Positions 12,301-23,716 of a DNA stretch of 64,000 bases are shown here, in pieces (positions within the stretch are counted from its first letter, which is position 1; each line of letters begins with the position of its first letter). Both the position numbers and the translations under genes were made by a program. The stretch comes from Lineus longissimus (Eukaryota; Nemertea; Pilidiophora; Heteronemertea; Lineidae). The notes beneath the pieces are model-generated. The model did not search any database. It was not told the DNA's origin and saw nothing but the letters and a program-made list of their open reading frames with translations. The stretch is taken from contig NC_088316.1 of the NCBI RefSeq assembly GCF_910592395.1, positions 992,001 to 1,056,000 of the forward strand, given 5' to 3'.

Positions 12301-15300
12301 ATTTTAAAATATCGGTAACTTCGGCTTTTGGAACTCATACCCATCATGGAAGAATCCACATGCATCATCCCGAAATCATAATCCATGGATTACCATTGGT
12401 TATTTTTTGGATTGGAAGCATGGTTGCTGGTTCTAATTCCTCTGCTTGTCTGGCTCATTTCCAATTTCTATGCAGCCAACTTCATAATTGAAAACATGGC
12501 CTACCTGAAAACTGTTGAGATATACTGCACCTGCAGAGTGGTCAGAATGGTCAGGAAAGGGTAACTTTGGTACAAGAATTTGACCTCCAATAGCCATGCA
12601 AACTTTTCACTCATTATGAATTTTGTTTCTGTCAGTCAATACTCTTATTCCAGTGAAATGTTGTCCTCATATACCTCGGGTTATTCATTGAATAGAAAGT
12701 GTTATTGTTAGGACAGTGTATACCATTGAAGTCTGTGTTAGGCCCTGTCCCTCTTAGAATCAAGAAAAAAAGTTAATGGAACTGTCTTGACACAGTAGGA
12801 GAGGAAGCCTTAATCTGTGTCCTAACTCAACAAACTAAGAACGACTTCAACCATGCTGATAATTTGTGGGTTCTATCAATCTTCCACTCAATTTCAAGAA
12901 CGTGTTTGAAGGTGCTAACTAAAAGGCAGGAGTAATGTTCCAATTCAAAGAACTGGGGGGGGGGGGGCTAAAACTCTAAAAGTGTGGATGTGTTGATGAA
13001 TACAAGTCGAAATTTACTGACTAGTGATGATGTGTTTCCTTAAGAATTGCTGTGTTGGTACCTGAGCTGGGACTGATCTTTGCTCTGCAAGGATTCTGTT
13101 GGTTTCAGAGGCCAGAAAAGAACTAGGGTACTGAAAGCCATCCAGAAGATTTATATTAGTGCTGAAGTTTCACCCTGTGGAATCAGTGACAACTTCTCCG
13201 AGAATCTCCTACCTCTCTGTGTCTCAGTGAATCCAGCCTCGGACCGAAGGCCACTCCTTGACAAGGCCCGTATATGAAACAAACATCCGACTTACAGCTT
13301 TCTTCTTTGGCGAGGCTATGCCAGGACACTATAGGAGTTGTGTTTCGGCTTTCAAATCATGTTGAATCTCTGTCTTTAGAGTTTGACTGAGATTCAACAT
13401 CAGTTAGAGTCCTTGGATGTCCTGGCATAGTTTCGCCACAGTGAGGAAGCTGTAAGTCGGATGTATGGTCATTACAAGGGTCAAGGGCCTTGTTTCAGAG
13501 ACTGAGGCTTAATTTACTTGGAGAGGTTGCTGGCCTTGACTCGCTGAGGTGGGAGACCCTCGGAGCGGTTGTTGCCGATTCCACCGGACGATCTTGTTTT
13601 TTTCGCCTCATGTCACCAGTTTCTGTCTTTGTCTCTTTATCAGGTCAAAGTCATGCACAGGCAACTTGTCCTGTTCCAAAAATCGATGGCTGCATATTTT
13701 TCTGGAAATGAGCAAGAGTTAAATGAAACACTTGCCAAACTCCAGCTTCCAAACTCCAACTGAGTTACTGTGCTTTATGAACAAAGAGGTTAGCAGTTTA
13801 TCTAGTTGCTAAATGCTCCTTGCTGATCAATGCCATCATTGTAAATGTTGCCTCTTCTGATTATACATACTGTGTCAATGTCTGAAGCCAGCTGAGGTGT
13901 GCCTGTACAAAAGGATACAAAAGGCCTATTTTACTTGTAATTGGTCAATGTGTTCCAGACACGCTTCAAAAAGCTTAATTACATTGACATAGTATATTGA
14001 ATTATTAAGTTAACCACCAGGAATTTGTGTAATAATTGTCATAGCCTAACTTCACCAATAACATTTAAACCGTAATGTGTTCTCAAATTATGCAATTATT
14101 GCCCGCGGACACTTTTGTATAGTGTTATATTTTGCAATGTCAAGCTAACAGGTAGATTTGGGACTATAGTGCTCACCAGACTCTAACAAGAGAATTTCTG
14201 ATGATGAAATGTGAGTTGTAGGATAATATTTGTTTGGAAATTCTTATCACCTGGTGCTAATAGTACCAGCTTGCAGACCTCATTGGAGGGTCGTAGACGT
14301 GGGGTTTGGTCCATCAAAAGCCTTATCTTGACTTTGGGGAAAATCGCCTGGTGTTAACATATGCAACAACTGGTCTTATTTGGTCAGTTGCAGATAACCC
14401 TTGTAATACGTTGGCACTTCATCAGCAAGAAGCATGTTGTACACCTTAATGTTAACCAGTTAAAATTTTTTTGCTTATTGGCGGTGGTGCATGTAGATGG
14501 TAGCGCCCCCTTTACTAACCTCTTCCTCTCCTCTTCTGCATGTGCATCACTCCTCCCCTGGTGTAAGGCCATCAAGTGGCAGTTGCCGTTCGTCATGTAC
14601 AGTCCCATTCTTGTTAGAACCTATGTAATTGTTGAAATATATCAAACTTTGTTTTGTGGCTGTGTTGAAAAACTCATGACCTTGTTTCTCCACCTTGACC
14701 TTGAGCTAATTGGAGGTCAATGGAGTTATCATTGAATCAGCGATAACCATATACAGTAGAACCTCTCTATTATAAAGGACACCCTCGGGACTGACAAGTG
14801 TTGTCCTCATTAGAGAGGTGTCCTGATTAGAGAGGTCAAATTGAATGGAAAAAACGATTTGGGACCAAAACTAGTGTCCTTAATAGAGAGAGTGTCCTTA
14901 ATAGAGAGGTGTCCCCTATTAAGGGAGGTTCCACTGTACTGTATAATACAAGCTCTGGCTAATTGATGCATGTAGGAAAGAAGAGGGGGGAAAGTGAGAC
15001 AACATCTCAATTGTGTCTAGATGTATATCTTTGGAGAAGGTTTTCAAAACTTGTGACATTCTAGAGAGATGTATTTCAAGCTCAATATTCGAGTTAATCT
15101 TCCGTGTATCGGACATCATCTCGAAAGAATTGTGTGAGGAGCCATCCCACTCTAATAATTCGTTCTCAGAATTGTTAGCAACCAAATGTGCCTCAGTTAG
15201 CCAGAGCCGTTTGCTTATAGTTGGTCAGCATTCCCTTTGTTGTCCATGTGTGTTTATATTAGTATAATCTTGTCCTTGTTGTGCATTTTGAGTGAAATGG

Positions 15301-16390
15301 GCGCCTCCCGATATGTGTTGTAAAACGCTTATGCACTACCATGATACATTCCTATTGTGAATCATACAGTAGTTCACACAAATTAAAACTCAATTTCTAA
15401 AACAAAAGTCCTGATCACACCAACAAAATCCATTCTGAAGTCTCTTAAGAACTATGAACTGAATACTGTAGACTCCTGTGCGGTATCTCTCTTTTGTGTC
15501 CAGTGGTATACAATGTATGTGTCTTTTCTGTGGGTTTTGTCACGACTGATCGATTGCTATTGATCTGTTGACCGTCACGTGCCTGTGCCACATCCGGGAC
15601 CTCACGGTGTAATGGAAGTCAGTACTGGCAGAGCAAATACCCTTCGATCTGCTTGGAGAATACTCCTTAGGAGTCTGTACCAAGAGTTTATAAAGAAGGT
15701 ACGATGCGTCATAACTCATTCTTTCACGGACAGAACTTTTGATAACTTTAAAAAAGCTCAATATTTGAAAGTTTTTAACTGCTTTTGCTTCCTCACACTG
15801 CCGGCCGTCACATCGACTGTCTTGTCTGATGGGGTGTTTTTGCATTTTGTATGGTTTTGTGGACTGGGCGGTTGCACTTTCAGTTTGGCTGACCAGGTTG
15901 CTGTTTGTTTGGGGAAAACTCAATACGAGGGCAGTGTGATTGTCTATTTGTTTGCATGAAGTACTTTTCTATCAGGTGATGGGTGTAAGTGTCTTAAAGC
16001 ATGATATGTTATTGTCATCTTTTGTAAGAGGTAAAGTACTGATATGTAGTTCCTTTGCCAGGATTTCAGAAATGGTAACAGTGTCAAAGGATTCTGCTGA
16101 AGTTAGCAATCACATTAGATTACCAAATATTGTTTATGGAGCTTTAAAAAAAGATGTCCCAGTCAACCCTTGGCTCTCAACTTCATGTTTTAGGAAAGTA
16201 TTCTGTACTAATGTGCCGTCGTCTATTCCAGGTGAAGGTCATGCATAAACAGCTGCTGTTGTTCCACAATGCCATCGCTGCGTACTTCTCCGGCAACGAG
16301 GCCGAGCTGGAGGCAGTCATGAAGCGATTCAGCATCAAGTTGCAGCCTCCAAATGCGTCCACACCCTCTTGGTTGGAACAACACGAGTAG
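6341..16390 (+). CDS. ARFIP: Arfaptin (Arf/Rac/Arl1-binding BAR protein), two alternative 3' ends
   Basis: Arfaptins are BAR-domain proteins that bind Arl1/Arf GTPases at the trans-Golgi and shape or sense membrane curvature. Coding exons are 6341-6557, 9346-9762, 9913-10006 and 10471-10645, joined to either 13644-13763 (340 aa) or 16232-16390 (353 aa); every junction is GT..AG and in phase. The 5' exon also has 23 bases of UTR behind an acceptor at 6316-6317. Residues 1-100 are an acidic and low-complexity head. The arfaptin homology domain starts near residue 100 (KLEGIKNW) and includes [55 protein letters not shown], and [15 protein letters not shown]. Length matches vertebrate ARFIP1/2 (341-373 aa). 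I cannot say which vertebrate paralogue it corresponds to; an invertebrate pro-orthologue is likely. Introns hold a foldback element. Further 5' non-coding exons were not found. Confidence 0.95.
7886..8100. repeat. Dispersed repeat, copy 1 (partner at 53399-53590)
   Basis: Shared blocks with the partner in the same order: gcaagcataccctg, agaaagaccagtccaat, and gagtgtatagcatggtatgc. Diverged, about 200 bp; class unknown. It lies in arfaptin intron 1. Confidence 0.55.
10646..13643. other. Arfaptin intron 4 (to exon 5a)
   Basis: It contains a 120-codon plus-strand open frame at 11588-11950 that I do not recognise and would not call a gene, a poly-G run near 12955-12968, and foldback element B at 13283-13464. 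Confidence 0.6.
13283..13464. mobile_element. Foldback element B (about 180 bp)
   Basis: ACATCCGACTTACAGCTT at the left and AAGCTGTAAGTCGGATGT at the right are exact complements. Imperfect arms continue inward over ctatgccaggaca / tgtcctggcatag. It sits in arfaptin intron 4, 180 bases before exon 5a. No other copy in the window. Confidence 0.8.
13644..13763 (+). CDS. ARFIP: Arfaptin alternative terminal exon 5a (proximal)
   Basis: The exon begins after ttatcag in phase 0, as exon 4 (ends AAG|gtttgt) requires, and encodes 39 residues plus TGA. The start [22 protein letters not shown] is homologous to the last exon of arfaptins. The end ([10 protein letters not shown]) lacks the usual IKL..P....PSWLEE tail. 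It is homologous to, but clearly diverged from, exon 5b 2.5 kb downstream. Both cannot be used in one message, because 5a carries a stop codon. Confidence 0.85.
   Translation, partial: VKVMHRQLVLFQKSMAAYFSGNEQELNETLAKLQLPNSN
14753..14943 (+). repeat. Dispersed repeat, 'AACCTCTCTATTA..GGGAGGTTC' family, best copy
   Basis: It runs from cagtagaacctctctatta to taagggaggttccactgtac, so the ends are inverted repeats of each other, as in a MITE. Internal ctctattaagg-like blocks repeat in both orientations. Further pieces lie at 2333-2522, 43268-43345, 56214-56355 and 63109-63153, and a weak one near 7410-7456. Confidence 0.75.
16232..16390 (+). CDS. ARFIP: Arfaptin alternative terminal exon 5b (distal, canonical)
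   Basis: It follows the acceptor ctattccag in phase 0 and encodes 52 residues plus [23 protein letters not shown] and the tail ending PSWLEQHE match the canonical arfaptin C-terminus closely, so this is the ancestral end. A 38-bp minisatellite begins about 90 bases after the stop. Confidence 0.93.
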   Translation: MKVMHKQLLLFHNAIAAYFSGNEAELEAVMKRFSIKLQPPNASTPSWLEQHE

Positions 16391-16481
16391 ATTGCCCGCT
16401 GCTGCTGCAACTGTGTACATTGCCTTTGATGTGTATATATTGTTCTTTGCCCAAAGTTGCTGGACGGTTGTGTACATTGAT

Positions 16482-16855
16482 GTGGTTTTCCATACAGGGT
16501 CAGGGTGGAAGGTATTTGTATGGTTTTCCATACAGGGCCAGGGTGGAAGGTATTTGTATGGTTTTCCATACAGGGTCAGACTGGAAGGTGTTTGAATGGC
16601 TTTCCATACATTATCAAGGTGGAATGTATTTGTATGGATTTCCATACCTTGCATCCTGCTGTGGTTTTCCATACAGGGCCAGGGTGGAAGGTATTTGTAT
16701 GGTTTTCCATACAGGGTCAGACTGGAAGGTGTTTGAATGGCTTTCCATACATTATCAAGGTGGAATGTATTTGTATGGATTTCCATACCTTGCATCCTGC
16801 TGTGGTTTTCCATGCAGGGCCAGGGTGGAATGTATTTGTATGGTTTTCCATATGA
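16482..16855. repeat. 38-bp minisatellite with 141-bp higher-order unit
   Basis: Units of tggttttccatacagggcca.. (38 bp) are arranged in a higher-order block of about 141 bp; the landmark gcatcctgctgtgg recurs at 16651 and 16792. It lies just after the distal arfaptin stop, hence probably in that isoform's 3' UTR. The several open frames across it on both strands are repeat artefacts. Confidence 0.9.
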
Positions 16856-18778
16856 GTACATCCTGACTCCACTTCAAATTGTGACTTGATGACTTGATCT
16901 CAGCTGCCTTACATTGTAGTTATATACAGACAGGTTTGCTGGGGTAAGCTGATCACGATGCGTATGTGTAAGTCTTACAGAAATAAGAATGCCTGCAGTG
17001 TAAAGCAGTTTGAATAGACACAATTCTGGAAAATGGTCAGCCTGCCTGAGACTGATGCTGCACTGTTTTCACGGGCTACAACACCAGACAAGGGCTCAAC
17101 AGTTGTTCGTATGATATTGGTCATTCTCTTGTCCAGTAGTCTTGGCCGTCTTCTTGAAGCTTGCCTATCCATATTCTGGTCATAGTCATCTTGAATCAGT
17201 GAGCTCTCTACTGTATGAAGTCAAAAGAGGCCGTGCACATGACGTCATCAAATAAATATGCCATTTGGATGTCAGATTTACAACAAATATTGCAGTAGTG
17301 ATGTGTGGCAACGTCAACAAAGACGTTATCTTCACGTGGCAAACTTTGTTGGTAATATCAGCACGGTCGTAGCCACAGACTGACGTCCAAAATGGCTACC
17401 GAAATGACGTCTCTGCATGACCTCTAATCATAGCCAAAAGAAGAATTTATCATTATAAACTGTCCATGTTTGCATCTTCACGCGAGAAAATATTGTTGAA
17501 ATTTTTTATTTTTGGCTCTCTGTAAGTGTATTTTGCTGTACAAATAAGATTGTTTTTGAGGTGTTGGCACGATCACCTTAACTGATTCAGTGTATTGTTG
17601 TTGTGTTCGTAAATGTTAAGATTACGGTACCCTTTATTTGGTTGGATTTGGGGCTTTAGGGAGAAGCGTTTGGTTCACTCACAATACATGTATATGTGAG
17701 GGCTAAGAAGTAATCAATTTGTAACCATTCAATAACTTGGAAAGTCTGGGCTTCAGCGACTGTTGCATTGTGGTATTTCTCAAATTGTTACAACTATTTG
17801 AGACAGAGTTATTATTCAATGAATGCTGGCCTGTCATCTCAAACTTTACAGATATTTCATCGATTCTTTACCTTGAAATAATAATTTATGACACCCAAGA
17901 ATATAAATAGCTGTTGCTATGGCACTTGAAGGGAAATTATCAGAATGGGGCAATTTGAGTAAAAAAGCGTGGAATCTCATGAGATTGTTTGAACAGTCAT
18001 GAATCATAACAAAATTCAGGTTTGTACATATGATTATTTTTGAGTTCTAGACTTCAAGGTAATTTGTATCAAAAATATGACAACTTTCCATTGTATATAA
18101 ATCCTAGGGGTTTGGGCTGTATAAAGTTAAGATGTGTGTATTTCACTACTTGAAACTTAATTGGTTCACAGAACAATCTACACCCTAAATGTTTAGTTTG
18201 TTGCATTTAGATACACCCTGTATTATTTAGGCATGACATTTCTCTTATGTTTTACTGTTGCTGTTTCTCAATCTTGACTATTGAGTTTTATTTTGATTAG
18301 TTAGCTGGCTTTTGTTGACGGTGGAGATTTCTGAAAGCGACATTCCTAGATGTTGTTTGATTTGCAGCAATGGCATCACGTCATTTATCGCCCATTCTTG
18401 TACTGGGTGTACAAAAAATCAGTTCACAGAATTCAGAACATATTTCTGTTACTTGTGTATAGATTTGCGTGTAATATATTTTCAGAATTTCTTCGAATTG
18501 ATCCTTATTATGGCAGTTGTTATGTAATCATTTCATTCACTGTAATTTATTGTTGTGGTGCCGTCTTGTTGATTAGAAATGTAAGATATTTGCGGTGTTG
18601 GGATGCCCCTGCTTGCATGTGAGCTGTGGACACAGTCCTTTTTCTTGGTAGGGTCAGTATAGCAAACAGTACACAGACGACAGCAGATAACTAGTGTCAA
18701 CTACATCTACTTTTACATGAATGCTTTCAAAGTGACACTGTAGAAATGCTGTTGTAGGAAAGTTTCTGAAGACAGCAA

Positions 18779-18871
18779 CTATTTCATGTTGTACTCAAAC
18801 CCACTTATGTAGGCTGATAAGATGTCAGCCTACAATGTTACATAACTGGGTTTGAGTACAATATGAAATAG
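18779..18871. mobile_element. Foldback element C (93 bp)
   Basis: The left arm ctatttcatgttgtactcaa and right arm ttgagtacaatatgaaatag are complementary with one mismatch, and a second hairpin (gtaggctgataagatgtcagcctac) sits between them. A partial copy of the inner part follows at about 18876-18903. Confidence 0.7.
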
Positions 18872-19603
18872 TCCATGTTGTAGGCTGACAATGACATCTT
18901 ATTGAAGCGACGATACTGGGTGGCAGGTGCCAGCATAAAACTTGGAACCCGTTGCCTATCGTTAGAACCCAATTTATTATTGGGAAGGTCATTCTTTACG
19001 AGCCAACTGACTTTGTGAATTCACCAGTTTATCTGCTTTCTAGAATGTGCTGTTGGCCGAGTGTATATTTATTTTAGCAGAATGAGATGCCAAATCAGAG
19101 TCTATGTTGACGAGATTATATGATTAGTTTGTTGCTGGTTTATTAGCCGTGGGTGTTAGTGTTTTCAGTCATCTTTGTGAAGCCCTTTATTTTCGTGGCC
19201 CAACATGTAAAATTTTGCAAAAAAACATCCGTTTCAAATTTGGTTTCCATTTTATTCTGCATGTGTGGCGTTTCTTTCGCACCTAGACATCTTAGCTCAT
19301 TTGTTTACACTTACTTTCCCTGATGAAAGTAAACAAATCTTGTTTTGGTGTAATGTGTGAAAATCACCCTAATTCATTGAAAATGGTGTTCTGGTGTGTG
19401 TGTGTGTTTTCTATGAGCCCCTTTTCTTCAAGTATTGGATCTTTTTACATGTTGTCCCAAATTGTGTCATCATAATACATTCCTGTTGTAGAAATCTCAA
19501 CTTCTCAGCAACTTGTGAGCTTAAACACCCACTGAGGTGTGGAAAACTATGTGTACCGTTTGGCCAAGGTTAATTTATAACAAACTTGTTGTGCTTGTCT
19601 TAA

Positions 19604-20135
<532 letters not shown>

Positions 20136-22752
20136 TTAAGATAAAGTGTGAGAAAACATTTTTCCTGTTTGCAATTTGAATTTGAAGTTTCTAAATGCGT
20201 GTCTTTGATTCAGCAGTCAATTACTGTAAAACTGTTCTTATTCATTTGCCTTAAATATATAACCAATTTCCTATCTTTTTGGACCAAATCAACTTCTCTT
20301 TGATTCAAGGAACATCAAATTTCTATGTTAAAGAAAGCCTGTGTTTTATACTATGTAAATGTCCTCACCTATTCTTGTCTGTTACTCTGCATTTACCCCT
20401 TTGAGGACGAAAACCTTCCTGAGAGTGTCTCGAAAAACCCGGGGATTCTCAGAGCGTCAGAACCTAAAATTGTTTAAATTTTGTTTGTGGCTGTCTTTTG
20501 TTGATTTTAGAAAGTCGTCATTTGGCATACATTGTACCCAGGCATACCTGACCTTTAATGTAATTTGACTAGCTTTGACTTTGGCAGAACTTGGGCAGTT
20601 TCTCTCAGTCCTCTTAGGGATAAAACTATCCATGCTTTGCATGAATGGGGTGTCGGTGTATGATATCTATAAATAGTTTAAACAAGCCATTTGTTGTGTA
20701 TGTATATTGGAAGTTTTATATAAAGGATTGGGAATAAAGTACAACTTGAAAAGAGTAGGTTCCCTATTTCTCGATAAAAAGTTAAAAAAATATTGTGAGC
20801 TCTCCCAACCAACTTAGTACTGTATTTAGAGCACTAGAGGAAGAAAATTTGGTTAGTTCATGCTGTTTGGAAGAGTTTCAAGGCAGTATGGGCCAACTTG
20901 TTTATTCATAAAGAAAAAACTGGGAAAGTGGTCAAATATATGCTTTTTACTCGAACTAAAAGCAATTCTTGTTTGAGAATCTTGCTTCTAGTTCAAATGA
21001 ACTTTGCTAGTTGAATGAAATTATGATTTATTTCAAGAAAAAAATTTGTAATTTATTTGAATGCGTCAGATCTGCTGTTAAGGCCTAAAGCTGGTTTGGG
21101 ACTCCTAAAATATTCCTAACTGAAAGGTAAGGCTTTTCAAATAACAAAAAAGAGATGCAATATCATGCAAGACTTTGGGTAGACAATTCAAATTTCAGAA
21201 CATTCGGGCCAACAGTAAAACTGTGGTGTCCAAAGATATCAAAATATATCCTGGATTTATTTTCAGTGGCCATAAATTCCAAACTAGGCCATTTTGCTCA
21301 GATTTGCCAAACGGATACTTTTCATTTTGTGATGAAACACTACAATTGTTTCTCACAGGCTGGTTGTTGGTGTGATGTGTATTGCTCTCTATGTTATGGA
21401 AAAGTTATACGATCTCAGCTGGTCTCCAGATGAGCATTAGTCCTTATCAGCAATACCTGTCAGTCCTGTAGAATTCCTAAGGAATTGTCATGAATAGTTC
21501 AAGATGTAATATATTATTTTATCATGCTTCCAGTGAACATGAAAAGCATATTAAATCTGCATCAGCTAAGCTATGTCTTCTGTTTTGCACTTTTTGATAC
21601 AAGTTGCCCAAGCACAACCCATCCCAGGACCTTGTATGCAATATCACAGCTTCTTAGCCTTGCAATACCAGGCTTAAATTGCAGGCTGCTCCTCCTTGCA
21701 GTCTATAAAGACTATGTCACAACCAGGTCCCAGAATGACCACACGTGAGGTGTCCCACCCAACATTACTCCAAACTGTCAGAAGTCCCAGCTCAACCAGG
21801 TGACAAACTTCATCCCAGGTAATCCGTCTCTGCTCTGTTCTGTACACAAGTTGTCCCAGCACAGCCCATCCCACTGCATTGCATGCCAGACAACCATGTC
21901 ACCACCTTGCCACGAACATCACTCATCAACCCATCTCCCATACGATTGTGCGTGGAAGACACTGCGAGTGCCACAACCAAGATATTGTGCAAGGACGTCT
22001 TTGAGATGACGTTTCATGAATGGTGGAGACAGAAAGTGCTTGTTGGATAGGTTGTGATGGGAAGATATCGCAGAAATTGCCTGATGCCTGATGAATACTG
22101 GCAAGGGTAAAGGAAGACGGACAACTCTCTGGAGGACATGTTCTTGGCCTCAGATGACAGACTATCTGCCTTGAGCTGACGAAGACTTCATTTTGCTGTT
22201 AAAAAGATCACAATGCATATATGCAAGACACTGTCCAATGCAATAAGTCACATACAGATATCCGAAGAAAATTGATGACAATTTGCGTCAGAAAACTTTA
22301 TTACAAGATCAGAGTCGAGACAGATATATGTTATAGTTTAACCACAAAAAACATGATGGCAAGGTTCGATTGTAATGAATGCCAATATGCAGCAATAATG
22401 GTACCGAGCAGCAAAGTTGTCCTTGTCGTTCTGTCTCCATTGAAAGTCCACCTTCAAAGTTACATTCTATTTTTCTCACAAAAGAAAACTTCGACATCCC
22501 ATCACCATTTCATTGCACCATAGTCCACTTCCTGACTCATGATATATTATATGTCCTTTCCCCTTTCCAAAACAGAAATGTCTGCAATCCACACACCATG
22601 ACAAGAAATTTAATTCCGTAGTGAAATCAAGTGAATGCTTCATTAAATCAGTCTATCGCATCACTCAGCTATAACACAAATAAAGTAACGCCAATGTAGA
22701 CCGGTCTGACAGCATCCGTTGCTTCACCAGCAGTTGCTGGTCTCGTCTGTGT

Positions 22753-22833
22753 ACATTGTCTGTTGTAGCGATAAATCTCTCCACGCAATGTAAGATGCAA
22801 TTACCTGTCAAATCAATTTGAAGGCTTGTCAAT
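22753..22833 (-). pseudogene. Broken partial tandem copy of TIMM8
   Basis: The minus strand reads IDKPSN then a stop, and after a frame change NCILHCVERFIATTDNV. This matches the intact gene's IDKPSN and [17 protein letters not shown] about 250 bases upstream. At the nucleotide level attgacaagccttcaaatt aligns with atcgacaaaccctcaaata. About eight bases are missing between the two conserved blocks, which causes the frameshift. It lies beyond the AATAAA signals of TIMM8, so it is unlikely to be part of the message. Confidence 0.8.
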
Positions 22834-22907
22834 GGCAATGCAAAATCATCACCCCAGGGCCATGCCCATGCCGGGTGCCCATTATTCATTTATTTCTGCC
22901 CATTTAT

Positions 22908-23213
22908 TCATTGCCATTTGAACTTTGACCCTGGCTGTTCTCCAGCGGCAGCAGCACTCATCGACGTATCAGCAACTGATTCCAACCGATTGACGACATA
23001 GTTTGTTGTATCAATAAATCTTTCTACACAATTTGTGATGCAATTTTCTGTTTTTCGGTCAAGTTTATTTGAGGGTTTGTCGATACAAGTTTCCCAACAT
23101 TCGTCAGTGATGGAGTGAACTAGCTGCTGAAATCGTTGTCTCTGGGTTTCTGTTTCAATGAAATGCTTCAATTGGGGGTCATTTCCTGCTGCTCCAAGTG
23201 CACTTGCATCCAT
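22908..23213 (-). CDS. TIMM8: Mitochondrial import inner membrane translocase subunit Tim8
   Basis: Small Tim chaperone of the mitochondrial intermembrane space; Tim8 pairs with Tim13 to escort hydrophobic precursors to the inner membrane. The frame has 101 aa in a single exon with no intron; vertebrate TIMM8A is 97 aa. [20 protein letters not shown] near the N-terminus and the twin CX3C motif (CWETC near residue 39 and CITNC) followed by VERFIDTT are diagnostic. There is no presequence, as expected, because import depends on the Mia40 disulfide relay. AATAAA overlaps the TGA stop by one base (22903-22908) and recurs at 22889-22894, so the 3' UTR is probably very short. It is divergent from RAP1, with 503 bases between the start codons. 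Confidence 0.96.
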   Translation of the reverse strand: MDASALGAAGNDPQLKHFIETETQRQRFQQLVHSITDECWETCIDKPSNKLDRKTENCITNCVERFIDTTNYVVNRLESVADTSMSAAAAGEQPGSKFKWQ

Positions 23214-23716
23214 CGCAGATTATTACACGATTTCGACCCTAAAAACGAGCTTGAATGAGAAATTTGCAATTTTTTGATACAACATGTGTAGGATAACCTT
23301 GACCTTTTGTCGAATTGCGTTTGTTTCGCTCCATAATCATTTCGCCCCCAGACGCTTTGCTCCAAATCGAAGTCGTTTCGCTCCCTTGGACTTTTCGTTG
23401 GGATTGAGTACCCAGGGTTTTGTACTGTAAAAGTCTTAGGGACCGAAACGACTGGGAGCGAAAAGGTCAGGGAGCGAAACGATCGGATACCCCTTTTGTC
23501 AAATCTTAGATTTTTAGCCCAAGATAGAATAAATGTGGAATTTTTACATACCTAATAAAAATCTATATATTGGTTTTAACAATGAATAAAGCTATATTGA
23601 TACAAATGCTGAAGTATCAAATTCAGAACATTTGTTGTATATTTTAAAACGTATCTTTTATTATTTCGAAAATCCGGCTGCAAAAAATATTTAGCGGGAA
23701 ATTCAAAAAGGTCAAA
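23214..23716. promoter_or_regulatory. Divergent promoter region of TIMM8 and RAP1, with an embedded repeat
   Basis: Both start codons point outward from this 503-bp interval, so it should hold both promoters. It contains GTTTCGCTCC-type boxes at 23323-23332 and 23374-23385 and their inverse GGGAGCGAAA(A/C) at 23454-23464 and 23470-23482, with degenerate copies between. This forms an inverted-repeat element of about 160 bp. It may be a MITE or a set of regulatory boxes. No TATA box is evident near either gene. Confidence 0.55.

Noticed and set aside
16183-16866. Several open frames of 80-212 codons on both strands
   Set aside because: They result from the 38/141-bp minisatellite and overlap the distal arfaptin exon.
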